The translations under genes were made by a program, and so were the position numbers. From Pseudomonadota bacterium (GTDB lineage Bacteria > Pseudomonadota > Gammaproteobacteria > Burkholderiales > Methylophilaceae), in NCBI GenBank assembly GCA_029782295.1, contig JAKOVB010000174.1, forward strand, positions 62,001 to 126,000: a DNA stretch of 64,000 bases, read 5' to 3'. This document shows positions 1 through 9,942 of this stretch, piece by piece (position 1 is the first letter of the stretch; every line of letters begins with the position of its first letter). The notes beneath the pieces were generated by a model, which made no database searches, had not been told where the DNA came from, and saw nothing but the letters and a program-made list of their open reading frames with translations.

Positions 1-2939
1 GCGAGCGGAGTCTGCATGGCGGAGCCCGTCCCAAGGCCAAGCGCCAGGGGTAGCAGCGCCAGGATGGCGATGGAGCCGGTCATCAGGATGGGCCGGAGGC
101 GGAAACGGCCGGCATCGACTAGGCTGTCCGCATCGCGCCGCGGTTGGATCGCGAGTTCCGAAAAATAGAACACCGCGATTTCGGCCACGATGCCGACGAT
201 CATCGTCAGACCCATCAGCGCGGAGATATTGAGTTCCGTGCCCGTGACCCACAAACCGATGAAGACGCCCGCCGCGGAAAGCAGGATGGTCGCGAGAATC
301 GCCAGGACGACGGCCCATTCCTCGTACAGATACAAAAGCAGCGCCGTCACCAGCAACACGGCGGCCGCGAACACGGCGGCAAGCCCCCGGAACGAGCGCT
401 GCTGTTCGGCATACAGGCCGCCGTAATCCACGCGCACGGAGCGCGGCAGGTTCATGCCCGCGACGGTTTTTTTGACCTCCTTGATGGCCGATCCCAGGTC
501 GCGACCTTCAAGCCGCGCCGTCACGGCGATCATTTGTTCAAGGTTCTCATGCACGATCTGCGGCTGGCCGGTGGAGATGCGAACGTCAGCCACTCTCCTT
601 AAGGGGAAGGTATGTCCGTCCGCCGCGGCGAGCTGCAAATCCTGCAGCGATTCGATGCGGGTGCGCAGGTCCTGGGGCGACCACAGCCGGATGTCGAGCA
701 ACTCCTCACCGGACTGGATCTGGCCTACGACGCTGCCGCCGATCAGGGCGCTCAACTGCTGTGCGATACCGTCTGCATCCATGCCTTCCAACGCCGCCCT
801 CGGGCGATCGACGCGCACTTCTAGCGCATCGCCCGCGACGCGCAATCCATCTTGAATTTCCACTAGTCCTTTGATGTCGTGCAGTTTGTTTGCGACCTCC
901 GGCGCCAGCTTCTGCAGTCGCGCGAGGTCCGCGCCGAACAGTTTGACCTCGATAGGCTGTGGCACGGCCGTCAAATCGCCGATCAGGTCCTCCATCAGTT
1001 GCAGGATCTCGATTGGCAGGCCAGGCACTTGGCTTTCGATGCGCTGACGCAGGTCCGTCATGACAGCCTCGATGTCGCGGCGCGGCGGCGGCTTCAGTTT
1101 GATGAAGAAGTCTCCTTCGTTTGCCTCCGTGAGTCCGCCGCCGAGCTGCAGGCCCGTACGGCGCGAATAGGTGGCCACCTCAGGTGTGGCGCGGATCAAG
1201 TCTTCCACCTGATGCAGCAGGCGGTCGGTCTCGGCGAGCGATGTGCCCGGCGCCGCGCGATAGTCAAGAATGAATCCGCCTTCATCCATCGGCGGCATGA
1301 AACCCGATGGCAAGCGCCAGAAAGCCAGCCCGCCCAGGATCAGCAGAACTGCCACCGCGATCAGCACGCGCATCGGGTATCTCAGGGCCGCGCCGGCAAG
1401 CGCCGCATAGCGGTCGCTGAAGCGCTGGAACCATTGTGGCTGATGGCTCGCAGCTTCCGACTGCCGCGCGTGGCTCAACCAGTCTGTCAGCAGCGGTACC
1501 GCCAGCAAGGCAACCAGAAAGGACACCGTCAGCGCGCAGGCCATGGTGAGCGCCAGCGCGCTGAAGAATCCGCCTGTCACGCCGGACAGGAATGCGAGCG
1601 GCACAAAGATGACCACCGTGGCGAGGGAGGAACCCAGCAGCGGACGCAGCATTTCCTGCGCCGCGGGCAGCAGCGAACTTTCCCGGCGCGCGGAATCCTC
1701 CTGCTGTTTGCGCACCATGTGCTCGACCATCACCACGGCGTCATCGACGATCAGGCCCACCGCGGCCGCCATGCCGCCCAGCGTCATGATGTTCAGGCTC
1801 ATGCCGAACACGCTGAGTAACTGCGCCGTAATGGCCAGCACCACCGGTAACACCACGGCCAGGAGCAGCGTCAGCCGCCAGTTGCGCAGGAAAAGCAGCA
1901 ACACGATGCCGGCCAGCACCGCGCCGATCAGAATGGCATCGCGCACGCTTGCCGCCGCGGCGGACACCAGTTCGGACTGGTCATAGAAAGTGCCGATCTT
2001 CACATCGCGCGGTAGTTCCGCGGTGTGCGCCGCCAATTGCGCGCGCACAGCCTTGGTCAGGTTGACGGCATTCGCGCCGCGAGACTGGCGGATGTTGATG
2101 AGCACGGCATCGCGGCCATCGGCGGTGACTCGCGTCCAAAGGGGCGCGTGACCCATCTGTACTTGCGCAATATGGCCCAGCGTAATCGCGCCGCGTGGGG
2201 TTGCTTTAATGACCAGTTGCCGCACATCGTCCAGGCTGCGCAGCCGGCTTTCGGTCAATGTGAGATAGAGGCGATAGCGGTCTTCGAGGCGGCCGACGGC
2301 GTTTGCACCGTTATTCGCGGTCAACGCGCGGTTGACATCATCGACCGACAACCCGGCTTCCCGCAGCCGGGCGGGTTCGAGGGCGATCTGATACTCCATG
2401 ACATCGCCGCCCAGCACTTCAACCTGAGCAACATCGGGCACCGCCGACAGGATGGGCCGCAGCTGATACAAAGCCAAGTGACGCAGCGCGGCTAAGTCAT
2501 GCGTGCTCGAGGTGAGCGTCAGGCCCAGCACCGGAAACACGGTAGGGTCCATGCGGCGCACCTCGAAACGCGTGCGTGCCGGCAGGTCGGCGACGACGGA
2601 GTGGATGGCCGACTCCACCTGCAACTGAGCGGCGGTCATGTCGATGCCCCAGTTGAAGCTCACGGACAGTTCCGCCGACCCGCGCGAGCTCGTGGAGCGG
2701 ATGCCGGCGACGTCCGGCACCGAGCGCAACGCCTGTTCCAGGGGCCGCGTGACTTCCACCACCATGCGATCCACCGGACGGTCTCCCGAATCCACCGTCA
2801 CCGCGACTCGTGGGAAGTCGATCTTTGGAAACAAGGCGACGGGTAAGTTCCAGGCGGCCAAGACGCCGCCGAGCGCGGCTACCGCGATCAAGAACAGCAC
2901 CGAGCGGCGGTGCGTGGCGAGCCAGCGATTCACGTTCAC
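1..2939 (-). CDS. RND-family multidrug efflux permease (3' end outside window)
   Basis: This is an inner-membrane proton-driven pump of the HAE1/HME RND superfamily, paired with the adjacent fusion protein and outer-membrane factor. About 979 residues are present out of roughly 1,030-1,050 usual for the family, so only the C-terminal tail is missing. The N-terminus is a first transmembrane helix, followed by porter-domain sequence and the central membrane bundle. There the motif GLIVDDAVVMVEH supplies the paired aspartates of the RND proton relay. The second half repeats the layout and ends within TM11-12. The GTG start at 2939 overlaps the stop of the upstream fusion-protein gene (GTGA). The double aspartate argues for a drug-type rather than a CusA-type pump, but the substrate cannot be read from sequence. 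Long plus-strand open frames over this region are shadows. Confidence 0.9.
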   Translation of the reverse strand, partial: MNVNRWLATHRRSVLFLIAVAALGGVLAAWNLPVALFPKIDFPRVAVTVDSGDRPVDRMVVEVTRPLEQALRSVPDVAGIRSTSSRGSAELSVSFNWGIDMTAAQLQVESAIHSVVADLPARTRFEVRRMDPTVFPVLGLTLTSSTHDLAALRHLALYQLRPILSAVPDVAQVEVLGGDVMEYQIALEPARLREAGLSVDDVNRALTANNGANAVGRLEDRYRLYLTLTESRLRSLDDVRQLVIKATPRGAITLGHIAQVQMGHAPLWTRVTADGRDAVLINIRQSRGANAVNLTKAVRAQLAAHTAELPRDVKIGTFYDQSELVSAAAASVRDAILIGAVLAGIVLLLFLRNWRLTLLLAVVLPVVLAITAQLLSVFGMSLNIMTLGGMAAAVGLIVDDAVVMVEHMVRKQQEDSARRESSLLPAAQEMLRPLLGSSLATVVIFVPLAFLSGVTGGFFSALALTMACALTVSFLVALLAVPLLTDWLSHARQSEAASHQPQWFQRFSDRYAALAGAALRYPMRVLIAVAVLLILGGLAFWRLPSGFMPPMDEGGFILDYRAAPGTSLAETDRLLHQVEDLIRATPEVATYSRRTGLQLGGGLTEANEGDFFIKLKPPPRRDIEAVMTDLRQRIESQVPGLPIEILQLMEDLIGDLTAVPQPIEVKLFGADLARLQKLAPEVANKLHDIKGLVEIQDGLRVAGDALEVRVDRPRAALEGMDADGIAQQLSALIGGSVVGQIQSGEELLDIRLWSPQDLRTRIESLQDLQLAAADGHTFPLRRVADVRISTGQPQIVHENLEQMIAVTARLEGRDLGSAIKEVKKTVAGMNLPRSVRVDYGGLYAEQQRSFRGLAAVFAAAVLLVTALLLYLYEEWAVVLAILATILLSAAGVFIGLWVTGTELNISALMGLTMIVGIVAEIAVFYFSELAIQPRRDADSLVDAGRFRLRPILMTGSIAILALLPLALGLGTGSAMQTPL

Positions 2940-4012
2940 GGTTTGCGGCCGGTGGCGGGCGACGGGTTGGACGAAGCGGATGCCACCTGAATAGTCATGC
3001 CGTTATCCAGCTCGTAGTTGCCGCTCACGACGACGGGTTCATTCTCATGCAAGCCCGAGGTGATTTCGATATCCGTATCGTCCTGCAGTCCGGTTTTTAC
3101 AGCGCGCCGGTGGGCTTGCCCTGCGATTGCCACGTACACATAAGAGGCATCACCTTCATATAAAACGGCAGAGCGTGGTACAGCCAACGCATTGCGATGC
3201 ATGTCCATGACAATGTTCGCTCGAACGCCAGTCCCGGTTGCAAGTCCTGCGGTCTTGGGGAGTGTGACCAAAGCTGACGCCAGTCGTGATTGCGGATCCA
3301 CGCGCGGATCGATGTCATCGATGCGCGACGCCACCGTCTTTGCTCCCGGTGCGAGACCCGCCACTTGTACAGCAGCTCCAACGGGCACCCGCCCGGCATC
3401 CTCGGCCTCCAATCCAACTCGCACCCGCGCGGCCGATGCATCGGCAACGCGTGCGATGACCGTACCGGCGGCGACGACGTCATTGGGCTGCGCCGTCAAT
3501 CCGTCCACGATGCCGGCGCTCGGCGCGCGCAGGACGATCCCATCGCCGATTCGCGCGGCGAGACTGTCGCGCAACTGCGCGGCGCTGGCCGCATTCGCTT
3601 TCGCGGTCTCCAGCTCCGAATTCGTCGCCAGTCCCTTGTCGAACAGGCGGCCGATCCGCGCGGCCTCGGTCGCAGCCGCCGTAGCATCACGCCGGGCTTT
3701 ATCGACGTCCACGCGAGTCGCCTCCGTTGGGCGCAGGCGCAGCAGATTCTGCCCCTGCCTGACCTGAGTGCCTTGTGAGACCCAAACTTCAGCCACCTGC
3801 GATTCCGCCTGCGCAATAACCGCATGCGTCTGTGCAGGAGCGAACTCCACGCTTCCGTAGGCTGTCAGCCGATCCTCGAAGTCACGACTGCGCACCGGCT
3901 GAACCTGCACGGTAGCAGTGGGCGCGGCGCTTTCCTCGTCGGCTGCGGGATGGCAGGCTGACAACGCAATGAGCGCCGGTAGTAGCATGAAATTCAAAGA
4001 CTGTATTTTCAT
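2936..4012 (-). CDS. RND efflux membrane-fusion lipoprotein (HlyD/AcrA family)
   Basis: This is a periplasmic adaptor linking the RND pump to the outer-membrane channel. The 358-residue protein starts with a lipoprotein signal ending in a lipobox (ALSAC, Cys20). A biotinyl-lipoyl-like half motif, a helical hairpin at roughly residues 100-155, the second lipoyl half and a beta-barrel domain follow. The length fits the AcrA/MexA family (about 350-400). ATG at 4012 overlaps the stop of the upstream channel gene (ATGA), and its own stop overlaps the permease start, so the three genes are translationally coupled. The order outer-membrane factor, adaptor, pump is common for proteobacterial efflux operons. 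The transported compound is unknown. Confidence 0.9.
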   Translation of the reverse strand: MKIQSLNFMLLPALIALSACHPAADEESAAPTATVQVQPVRSRDFEDRLTAYGSVEFAPAQTHAVIAQAESQVAEVWVSQGTQVRQGQNLLRLRPTEATRVDVDKARRDATAAATEAARIGRLFDKGLATNSELETAKANAASAAQLRDSLAARIGDGIVLRAPSAGIVDGLTAQPNDVVAAGTVIARVADASAARVRVGLEAEDAGRVPVGAAVQVAGLAPGAKTVASRIDDIDPRVDPQSRLASALVTLPKTAGLATGTGVRANIVMDMHRNALAVPRSAVLYEGDASYVYVAIAGQAHRRAVKTGLQDDTDIEITSGLHENEPVVVSGNYELDNGMTIQVASASSNPSPATGRKP

Positions 4013-5403
4013 GGCAGGTCGATTGAGTCAGACAAGGGAGAGCCGGTAGCGAGCGCCAACGCGATGCGTTGCTCCGCGCACGATTGTTCGAGCATCAGTA
4101 GCGCCAGGTGTTTGTCGATGGCGGTGGCGCGCGCGGCATCGGCATCCGTTTGGGTGACGTCGTGACGGGCGGCGGCCTCGGCAAAAGCGACGGCGATGCT
4201 GTCGATGGCAGGTAGTTGCGCCTGCAGTGTGCTGCGCGTCCGTTCGTCACGGTCCAGCGCGGCCACCAGCGCCGCAATCTCCGCGCGAGTCTGATGCAGC
4301 CGGGCAATGAACTCGGCGCGCAGTTGCTCCCGATTGGCTTTGGAGGTAGCGATCGTGCCCCGGTTGCGGTTCCACAGCGGTAGATCGAAGTTAACCGCAG
4401 GTCCGAAGGTATGCACATTGCTCGTATCGCGCGCCCGGTTGAGCGTGATGCCCAGCCGCGGGTACTGGCCGAGTACCGCGCGATACAGCGTGGCTTCCTG
4501 ACTGGCGTAGCCTTCCTCCAGCGCGTTGAGATCCAGCCTCTGCCGGCGCGCCTTGGCGAACAGCGCATCCGCATCGGGCTTTTCCCACGGCTGCAACTCC
4601 GGCGGCGGCGCCAGGGCCAAGGGTTCTTCGGGTTTAAACCCCAGCAACTTGTTCAGATCGAGCCGCGTGGCATCGGCGTCGCGCTCGGCCGTGAGCGCCT
4701 TCTCGCGCGCATCGGCGGCGGCAATTCTGCGAGTCTCAAGTTCATCGCCTTTCACATCGCGGTCCTGAGCGGCAGACAGCGCCCGCCGCAGGGCGCGTTC
4801 GGCAGCATTCCAGGCCTCGCGCGTCAAGACGACCGCCTGCGATTGATAAAAACGGCGCCGCGCCAGCAGCCGCGCCTGGCCGGCGGTGCTCCATTCCTCC
4901 CAGGCAATGTCATTCCGGATCTGATTGGCGGCGGTTTGTTTAATGCGACGTTCCGTGCGGCGTGTCACGAGCGCGCCGAGAATATCGAGCGAGAGCGAAC
5001 CTGCATAAGCGGTGGTCATCGACGGGTCATCCGGCGAGAGAACCTTGTCGAACCCGGCGCTGATCTGCGGATCGGGCAACAGGCCGCTTTCAAAAACTTG
5101 CGCATCGGCCACGCCTTGTTTGGTCCGTGAAGCGCGTAGATCGGGGCTGGCAATGACGGCGATGATGGCAAGCTCGTCGCCTGTCAGGGGCTTCGTGAAA
5201 TCCAACTCAACCGCTTTGAGTAACGGATGCTTGAACTGCGAGGCATCGCGACCCAATTGCTCGCGGTCGGGGGATTGCAGTTGCGCCTCGAGCTCCGCAC
5301 CCGATAGCGGTCGCGGCTTATAGGAAACACACGATGCGCCCCAAAGCGCCGTGCTCGCCGCCAGTAATGCAACACGAAAGGTTTTGCCGAAGGCCAATTT
5401 CAT
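4009..5403 (-). CDS. TolC/OprM-type outer-membrane efflux lipoprotein
   Basis: This is the outer-membrane factor of the efflux system, expected to form the trimeric TolC-like channel. It is 464 residues long, within the usual 420-500. The N-terminus is a lipoprotein signal with lipobox GASC. The rest is alanine/arginine-rich, heptad-like helical sequence in two internally similar halves, as expected for a TolC fold. It is the first gene of the minus-strand efflux operon and is transcribed divergently from the arn operon. The intergenic region contains paired 11-bp direct repeats (see 5427-5463), so expression may be coupled to the envelope-stress response that drives arn. CusC-like metal efflux is the main alternative assignment. 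Confidence 0.85.
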   Translation of the reverse strand: MKLAFGKTFRVALLAASTALWGASCVSYKPRPLSGAELEAQLQSPDREQLGRDASQFKHPLLKAVELDFTKPLTGDELAIIAVIASPDLRASRTKQGVADAQVFESGLLPDPQISAGFDKVLSPDDPSMTTAYAGSLSLDILGALVTRRTERRIKQTAANQIRNDIAWEEWSTAGQARLLARRRFYQSQAVVLTREAWNAAERALRRALSAAQDRDVKGDELETRRIAAADAREKALTAERDADATRLDLNKLLGFKPEEPLALAPPPELQPWEKPDADALFAKARRQRLDLNALEEGYASQEATLYRAVLGQYPRLGITLNRARDTSNVHTFGPAVNFDLPLWNRNRGTIATSKANREQLRAEFIARLHQTRAEIAALVAALDRDERTRSTLQAQLPAIDSIAVAFAEAAARHDVTQTDADAARATAIDKHLALLMLEQSCAEQRIALALATGSPLSDSIDLP

Positions 5404-5426
5404 GGCGCCAGTATCGAAGCACTTGC

Positions 5427-5463
5427 CTTAGCTAAAAATTAGCGCCTGGCTAAGCCTCGGCTA
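5427..5463. promoter_or_regulatory. Paired 11-bp direct repeats (OmpR/PmrA-type box) between efflux and arn operons
   Basis: TTAGC occurs at 5428-5432 and again at 5439-5443, an 11-bp period. GGCTA, reading TAGCC on the other strand, occurs at 5448-5452 and 5459-5463, also with an 11-bp period. There is therefore one tandem site on each strand within the divergent promoter. Tandem hexamers with 11-bp spacing are the usual layout for OmpR/PhoB-family response regulators, for example the PmrA box (C/TTTAAG/T-N5-C/TTTAAG/T). The same motif recurs at 17666-17681. Binding is inferred, not shown. Confidence 0.55.
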
Positions 5464-5489
5464 TGCAAACACGCTGACACTGCGCGACC

Positions 5490-7238
5490 GTGTTGCAAAA
5501 CCATCGGATCGTATCCCTGCTGGCGGTATTCGCCCTGATCGCGTTGTGGGGCGTGGGTCTGTTCGCGCGCGGCTGGTGGCGGCCGGATGAGCCGCGCGAA
5601 GCCGCGCTGGTGCAGTCGATCGCCAATCACCCCGAGCATTTGCTGCCCGAGCTGGGAGGACGCACCTTTGCCGAGAAGCCGACGCTGACTTATCGAGTGG
5701 CCGCCCAGAGCGTGAAGGCGCTGGGAATGAGTCCTGCCGCGAGCCGATTGCCCCAGCTGCTGTATGCGCTATTGGCGTGCGGCTCGATCATGCTGCTGAC
5801 GCGCGCCATGGCGGGCAATGGGGCGGCGCTCTTGGGTGGGTTGAGCTTTGCCACCTTCACGCTCGTCTATCAAACGCAGATCTGGCTCGCCTGCGATGCG
5901 CTGACGATCGCGGGTGTGTGCCTGTCATTGTTAGGTTCGTATCGGGGACTCACCGCCCTTGAGTCCTCGCCGCGCTTGCAGGGCTATCTGCTCATGCATG
6001 TGGGCCTGACGCTGGCGTTCTTCGGCAAGAATTTTGCGGCGTGGTTGGTGCCCTTGAGCACGTTCATCGTGTTTCTGCTGTGGCAACGCCGGCTGCGCGA
6101 GCTGCTGCGCTGGGAGCTGTGGGCGGGTGCGCTGATTCCCGTCACCTGCATCGGGATCTGGATCTGGCAGATCGTCGCGACCCCGGATGGCGTGCAGACC
6201 TTGCGCGTGCTGTTCTGGCACAACCTGGTGGGGCGGGCGATTCCGGTGGCGGCGGAGGCGCGCTACGCATACACGGGCGCGCACCACAACTCGCCCGGTA
6301 AGTATTTCATCGAACTGCCGCTGTATGTGCTGCCCTGGACCGCCGTGGCCTGGTTCGCGACGCGGCGGGCATGGACGGCTGTAAGAACCGATTCTCCCGA
6401 ACGTGCGGCGTGGCGGTTTGCCGTATGCGCCATCCTGCCCGGTCTAGTGATTTTGTCCCTCTTGGCAACGGCGCGCGGCATCTACGCCGCGCCCAGCCTG
6501 GCGGGGTTCGCCCTCTTGATCGCCCTGTGGTCCGTGGACCCCAAAACCCAGGCGTCCCCAGGGGCTCGGCGCGCCGTGACCCTCACCCGGGGGCTGATAG
6601 CCACCCTCGCCGCGATTGTTTTTCTGGGAACGCTCGTCTTACAGATTTCGGCGCATCAATTCAGCGCCCTGGGCGTGATTGGGCCTCTGGTCTGCATGGG
6701 AGTGCTTTTGACAGTTCTGCAAACACCAAGCGCGCCGGCGCTCGGGCGAGTGCCGGCATTGACCCGATTGGGGCTGGCGTATGCACTGTTGCTGTCGCTC
6801 GGTGTATTACCTTTGTATGCCACGGCGAATCGCTGGCAGGACCTATCCGAGGTCGCGGCCGGGACGCAAGCGGCGCGTTCGCACGGGCCGCTGGTGCTGT
6901 GGCGGCCGGATGAGACCACCCTCGCGTGGGTCGACCTTTACCTCAAAGCAAAACCGCAACGGGTTTTTTATGGGGACCAGGCGCCGAACGCCGGTTTTGA
7001 ACCGCTGCTGACCTACCTACAGACGACTCCGCAGGCGCAAGTATTAGCGCTCGCGGACAAGAAGCGCTGGACACTGTCGCGGTGGATGCAGTTCCTGCGC
7101 ACGGGCGTCACCCAATCAGCCGCAAACTCATCCGCGGATCTCGGCCCGTTCGCGGGCCGCACCGACTTCAGCGTCGACTATTCCTACGAAGCGCCAGGCG
7201 GGCGACGCTATGTGCTGTTGAGTCATCGCTCACCATGA
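5490..7238 (+). CDS. ArnT/PMT-like membrane glycosyltransferase (GT-C fold)
   Basis: This 582-residue polytopic protein of the ArnT/dolichyl-P-mannose mannosyltransferase superfamily uses polyprenyl-phosphate sugar donors on the periplasmic face. The first luminal loop carries WWRPDEPREAAL, matching the conserved DE motif of ArnT (compare LEPDEGRYAE in the next gene). A FAEKPTLTY segment resembles the family FEKPPL motif. Many hydrophobic helices follow, then a soluble C-terminal part. The start is GTG at 5490, just after the divergent promoter. The gene ends in an ATGA overlap with arnT. It is a paralogue of the true ArnT and may transfer a different sugar or modify a different acceptor; its acceptor is unknown. 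Confidence 0.75.
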   Translation: MLQNHRIVSLLAVFALIALWGVGLFARGWWRPDEPREAALVQSIANHPEHLLPELGGRTFAEKPTLTYRVAAQSVKALGMSPAASRLPQLLYALLACGSIMLLTRAMAGNGAALLGGLSFATFTLVYQTQIWLACDALTIAGVCLSLLGSYRGLTALESSPRLQGYLLMHVGLTLAFFGKNFAAWLVPLSTFIVFLLWQRRLRELLRWELWAGALIPVTCIGIWIWQIVATPDGVQTLRVLFWHNLVGRAIPVAAEARYAYTGAHHNSPGKYFIELPLYVLPWTAVAWFATRRAWTAVRTDSPERAAWRFAVCAILPGLVILSLLATARGIYAAPSLAGFALLIALWSVDPKTQASPGARRAVTLTRGLIATLAAIVFLGTLVLQISAHQFSALGVIGPLVCMGVLLTVLQTPSAPALGRVPALTRLGLAYALLLSLGVLPLYATANRWQDLSEVAAGTQAARSHGPLVLWRPDETTLAWVDLYLKAKPQRVFYGDQAPNAGFEPLLTYLQTTPQAQVLALADKKRWTLSRWMQFLRTGVTQSAANSSADLGPFAGRTDFSVDYSYEAPGGRRYVLLSHRSP

Positions 7239-8881
7239 GCGCTTTGGTGCGACGCTCCATCGCGATGGCGATGATCCTCGCGGTATTCATCGCGGGTTGG
7301 TTCGGCACGCTCGGCGGACATCGACTGCTCGAACCGGATGAGGGGCGCTACGCCGAGATCCCGCGTGAAATGGCGGTCTCGGGCGATTGGGTGACCCCGC
7401 GCCTGAATGGCATCAAGTATTTCGAGAAGCCGCCCCTGCAGTATTGGGCGACGGCCGCCGCGTATGAAGTCTTCGGCACCTCGGAATGGTCCGCACGGCT
7501 GTGGACGGCGCTCACCGGTTTCTTAGGGGTGCTGCTGACGTTTTGGCTCGCGTGGCGGCTCTATGGTCCGATGACCGCGCTCGCGGCGTCGGTCGTGCAA
7601 GCCGGTTCGTTGTTGTACGTCGCGCTGGCTCACCTGACAACGCTCGACATGGGATTGACCTTTGCCCTGCAGCTGACGCTGGCGGGACTCGTGTGGCTGA
7701 TCCATGACAAAGACCATCCCGAACGCTGCAGGCCGGGCGTCGCTCTATTGGCCGTGGGCGTGGCGTTGGCGTTTCTCTCCAAAGGTCTTATCGGCATTCT
7801 CATTCCACTGGCGGTCGCGGGACTGTATCTGCTCGTCAGCCGCGACTGGAAGCTGCTGTTGCGATCGCAACCGTGGTGGAGTGTCATCGCGCTTCTGGTG
7901 CTCGCGGGTCCTTGGGTGCTCAAGGTTTCGCAAAGCAATCCCGAGTTCGCGCATTTCTTTTTCGTCCACGAGCACTTTCAACGCTTTTTGACGCGCGTCC
8001 ACGACCGCTATCAATCGGACGCGTTTTTCATTCCCATTCTGCTGGTCGGATTTTTGCCCTGGACGCCGCTGTTGCCTGCGCTGGCAGCGGATGCCTGGCG
8101 GTCCTGGCGGGCGAAGGATCGCGTCGTGCAGGTGCTCACGATCTGGACCGTGTTCATCTTCCTGTTCTTCAGCTTCTCACAGTCAAAACTCGCCCCCTAC
8201 ATCCTGCCGATTTTTCCGGCGCTGGCTCTCCTCGCGGGTCGATTGTTCGTGAACCTGCCGCAGAAACGAGTGGCGCGGGCGCTCGCGATCTCGGCAGGGC
8301 TTTGGGTGCTCTTGGCCATCGCCGCCAGTGTGGCTGGCACTTGGCCAGGCGCCGCGGCGTGGCTCGAAAAGTCAGCTGGAAACGCCGCGCCCGGAATGAT
8401 TACCGCCTTTTGGCTTGCGGCGGCGGGCACGGTAGCAGCTGCATTCATCGCAAACCGCGGCCGCCTCATAACAGCCGCAATTGTTGCGGCCGCGGGGACC
8501 ATGTCCTTCACCTATCTTGTACTGCCCAGCATCACCAAGCTCCCCAAACGCGAAAACGTCGCGGCCGTTCTCTCGCACATGCACCCACATCTGACGGACG
8601 CGACGCGCTTGTATTGCGTGCGTGACTACAGGCAATCGCTGCCGTTTTACCTGAACCGAACCTGCACGCTGGTGGGTTATCGCGGCGAGCTGGATTTCGG
8701 GCTGCAGCAGGAGCCGTGGCGCTTCATCGAAGACCTGCCGGCATTTGCCTCCCGATGGAATCTCGACGCCGACGCCATCGCGCTCATGAGCCCCGCGATT
8801 TACGAGGAGCTGCGTCAGATGAATCTTCCCATGCGACTGATCCATTCCGAACGGACCTTGGTTGCAATAGCCAGGCAGTAA
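7235..8881 (+). CDS. arnT: ArnT, lipid A 4-amino-4-deoxy-L-arabinose transferase
   Basis: ArnT transfers L-Ara4N from undecaprenyl phosphate to lipid A at the periplasmic side of the inner membrane, lowering surface charge and giving resistance to polymyxin and cationic peptides. The 548-residue product matches the family length (about 550). It shows the hallmark sequences EPDEGRYAEIPREM (catalytic-region acidic residues) and KYFEKPPLQYW, then about twelve hydrophobic helices and a periplasmic C-terminal domain. ATG at 7235 overlaps the stop of the upstream paralogue by four bases. I chose it over a longer in-frame opening that merely reads through the previous gene. The surrounding arnA, arnB, arnC and arnD genes support the specific assignment. 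Confidence 0.88.
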   Translation: MSALVRRSIAMAMILAVFIAGWFGTLGGHRLLEPDEGRYAEIPREMAVSGDWVTPRLNGIKYFEKPPLQYWATAAAYEVFGTSEWSARLWTALTGFLGVLLTFWLAWRLYGPMTALAASVVQAGSLLYVALAHLTTLDMGLTFALQLTLAGLVWLIHDKDHPERCRPGVALLAVGVALAFLSKGLIGILIPLAVAGLYLLVSRDWKLLLRSQPWWSVIALLVLAGPWVLKVSQSNPEFAHFFFVHEHFQRFLTRVHDRYQSDAFFIPILLVGFLPWTPLLPALAADAWRSWRAKDRVVQVLTIWTVFIFLFFSFSQSKLAPYILPIFPALALLAGRLFVNLPQKRVARALAISAGLWVLLAIAASVAGTWPGAAAWLEKSAGNAAPGMITAFWLAAAGTVAAAFIANRGRLITAAIVAAAGTMSFTYLVLPSITKLPKRENVAAVLSHMHPHLTDATRLYCVRDYRQSLPFYLNRTCTLVGYRGELDFGLQQEPWRFIEDLPAFASRWNLDADAIALMSPAIYEELRQMNLPMRLIHSERTLVAIARQ

Positions 8882-8886
8882 CTCCC

Positions 8887-9930
8887 ATGCAAAAAATCCT
8901 GATTTTTGGCGTCAATGGCTTCATCGGCCACCACTTGGTCAGTCGCATCCTGCGCACCACGGACTGGCAGGTCTATGGCATCGACATGAGCGATGATCGC
9001 CTGGAAGACCTCCGGGAGAACAAACGATTCCAGTTCTTTGAAGGCGATATCACCATCAACCGGGAGTGGATCGCCTACCACATCAAGAAATGCGATGTGA
9101 TCCTGCCGCTGGTCGCCATTGCCACGCCCGCGACCTACGTGCGCGAGCCGCTGCGGGTATTTGAGCTGGACTTCGAGGCCAATCTGCCGATTGTCCGCGC
9201 CGCGGTGGAATTCAAAAAGCGCCTGGTGTTCCCCTCGACCTCGGAAGTCTATGGCATGTGCGCCGATGAAGCCTTCGATCCGGCGGGATCGAAGCTCGTG
9301 TACGGACCGATCGCCAAGCAACGATGGATTTATGCCTGCTCCAAGCAACTGATGGACCGCGTGATCTATGCCTATGGGTTCGAGCGCGGCCTGGATTTCA
9401 CGCTGTTTCGCCCGTTCAACTGGATCGGCTCGGGACTGGACTCCATCAACACCCCCAAGGAAGGCAGCTCCCGCGTGCTCACGCAGTTCCTGGGTCACAT
9501 CGTGCGCGGCGAACCCATCAAGCTGGTGGACGGCGGCAAGCAGAAGCGCTCATTCACGCACATCGACGATGGTATCGATGCGCTGATGAAGATCATCGAA
9601 AACAAAGACGGCATTGCGAGCGGGAAGATTTACAACATCGGCAATCCGCAGAACAACCTCTCGGTGCGCGAGTTGGCGCAGACCATGCTGGCGTTGGCCG
9701 CGAAGTATCCCGAGTATTCGCGCTCCGCCCGGGAAGTGGAATTGATCAATGTCACGGCCGGCGAGTATTACGGTGCGGGGTATGAAGACGTACAGAACCG
9801 CGTGCCCGATATCGTCAACACCTGCGCAGATTTGAATTGGCGCCCACACATCGGCATGCAAGAGGCCTTGGAGCGCATCTTCGACTCCTACCGCGAGCGG
9901 GTCCGGGATGCACAAGACCTGGTCGCATAA
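8887..9930 (+). CDS. arnA: UDP-glucuronic acid oxidative decarboxylase (ArnA C-terminal domain as separate protein)
   Basis: This is a short-chain dehydrogenase/reductase of the extended type that oxidises and decarboxylates UDP-glucuronate to UDP-4-keto-pentose, the first committed step to L-Ara4N. The 347-residue product has an N-terminal Rossmann motif (GVNGFIGHHL), the SER/THR-containing catalytic segment STSEVYG, and a long ArnA-type region with RWIYACSKQLMDR. In E. coli this domain is fused behind the formyltransferase; here it stands alone and the formyltransferase is a separate gene at 14362-15321. ATG at 8887 lies six bases after the arnT stop. Confidence 0.9.
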   Translation: MQKILIFGVNGFIGHHLVSRILRTTDWQVYGIDMSDDRLEDLRENKRFQFFEGDITINREWIAYHIKKCDVILPLVAIATPATYVREPLRVFELDFEANLPIVRAAVEFKKRLVFPSTSEVYGMCADEAFDPAGSKLVYGPIAKQRWIYACSKQLMDRVIYAYGFERGLDFTLFRPFNWIGSGLDSINTPKEGSSRVLTQFLGHIVRGEPIKLVDGGKQKRSFTHIDDGIDALMKIIENKDGIASGKIYNIGNPQNNLSVRELAQTMLALAAKYPEYSRSAREVELINVTAGEYYGAGYEDVQNRVPDIVNTCADLNWRPHIGMQEALERIFDSYRERVRDAQDLVA

Positions 9931-9942
9931 GGCGTATCGATC

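Noticed and set aside
879..1820. Long plus-strand open frames over the RND permease
   Set aside because: They lie opposite a continuous RND reading frame with clear motifs and have shadow-like Arg/His/Gln-rich composition.
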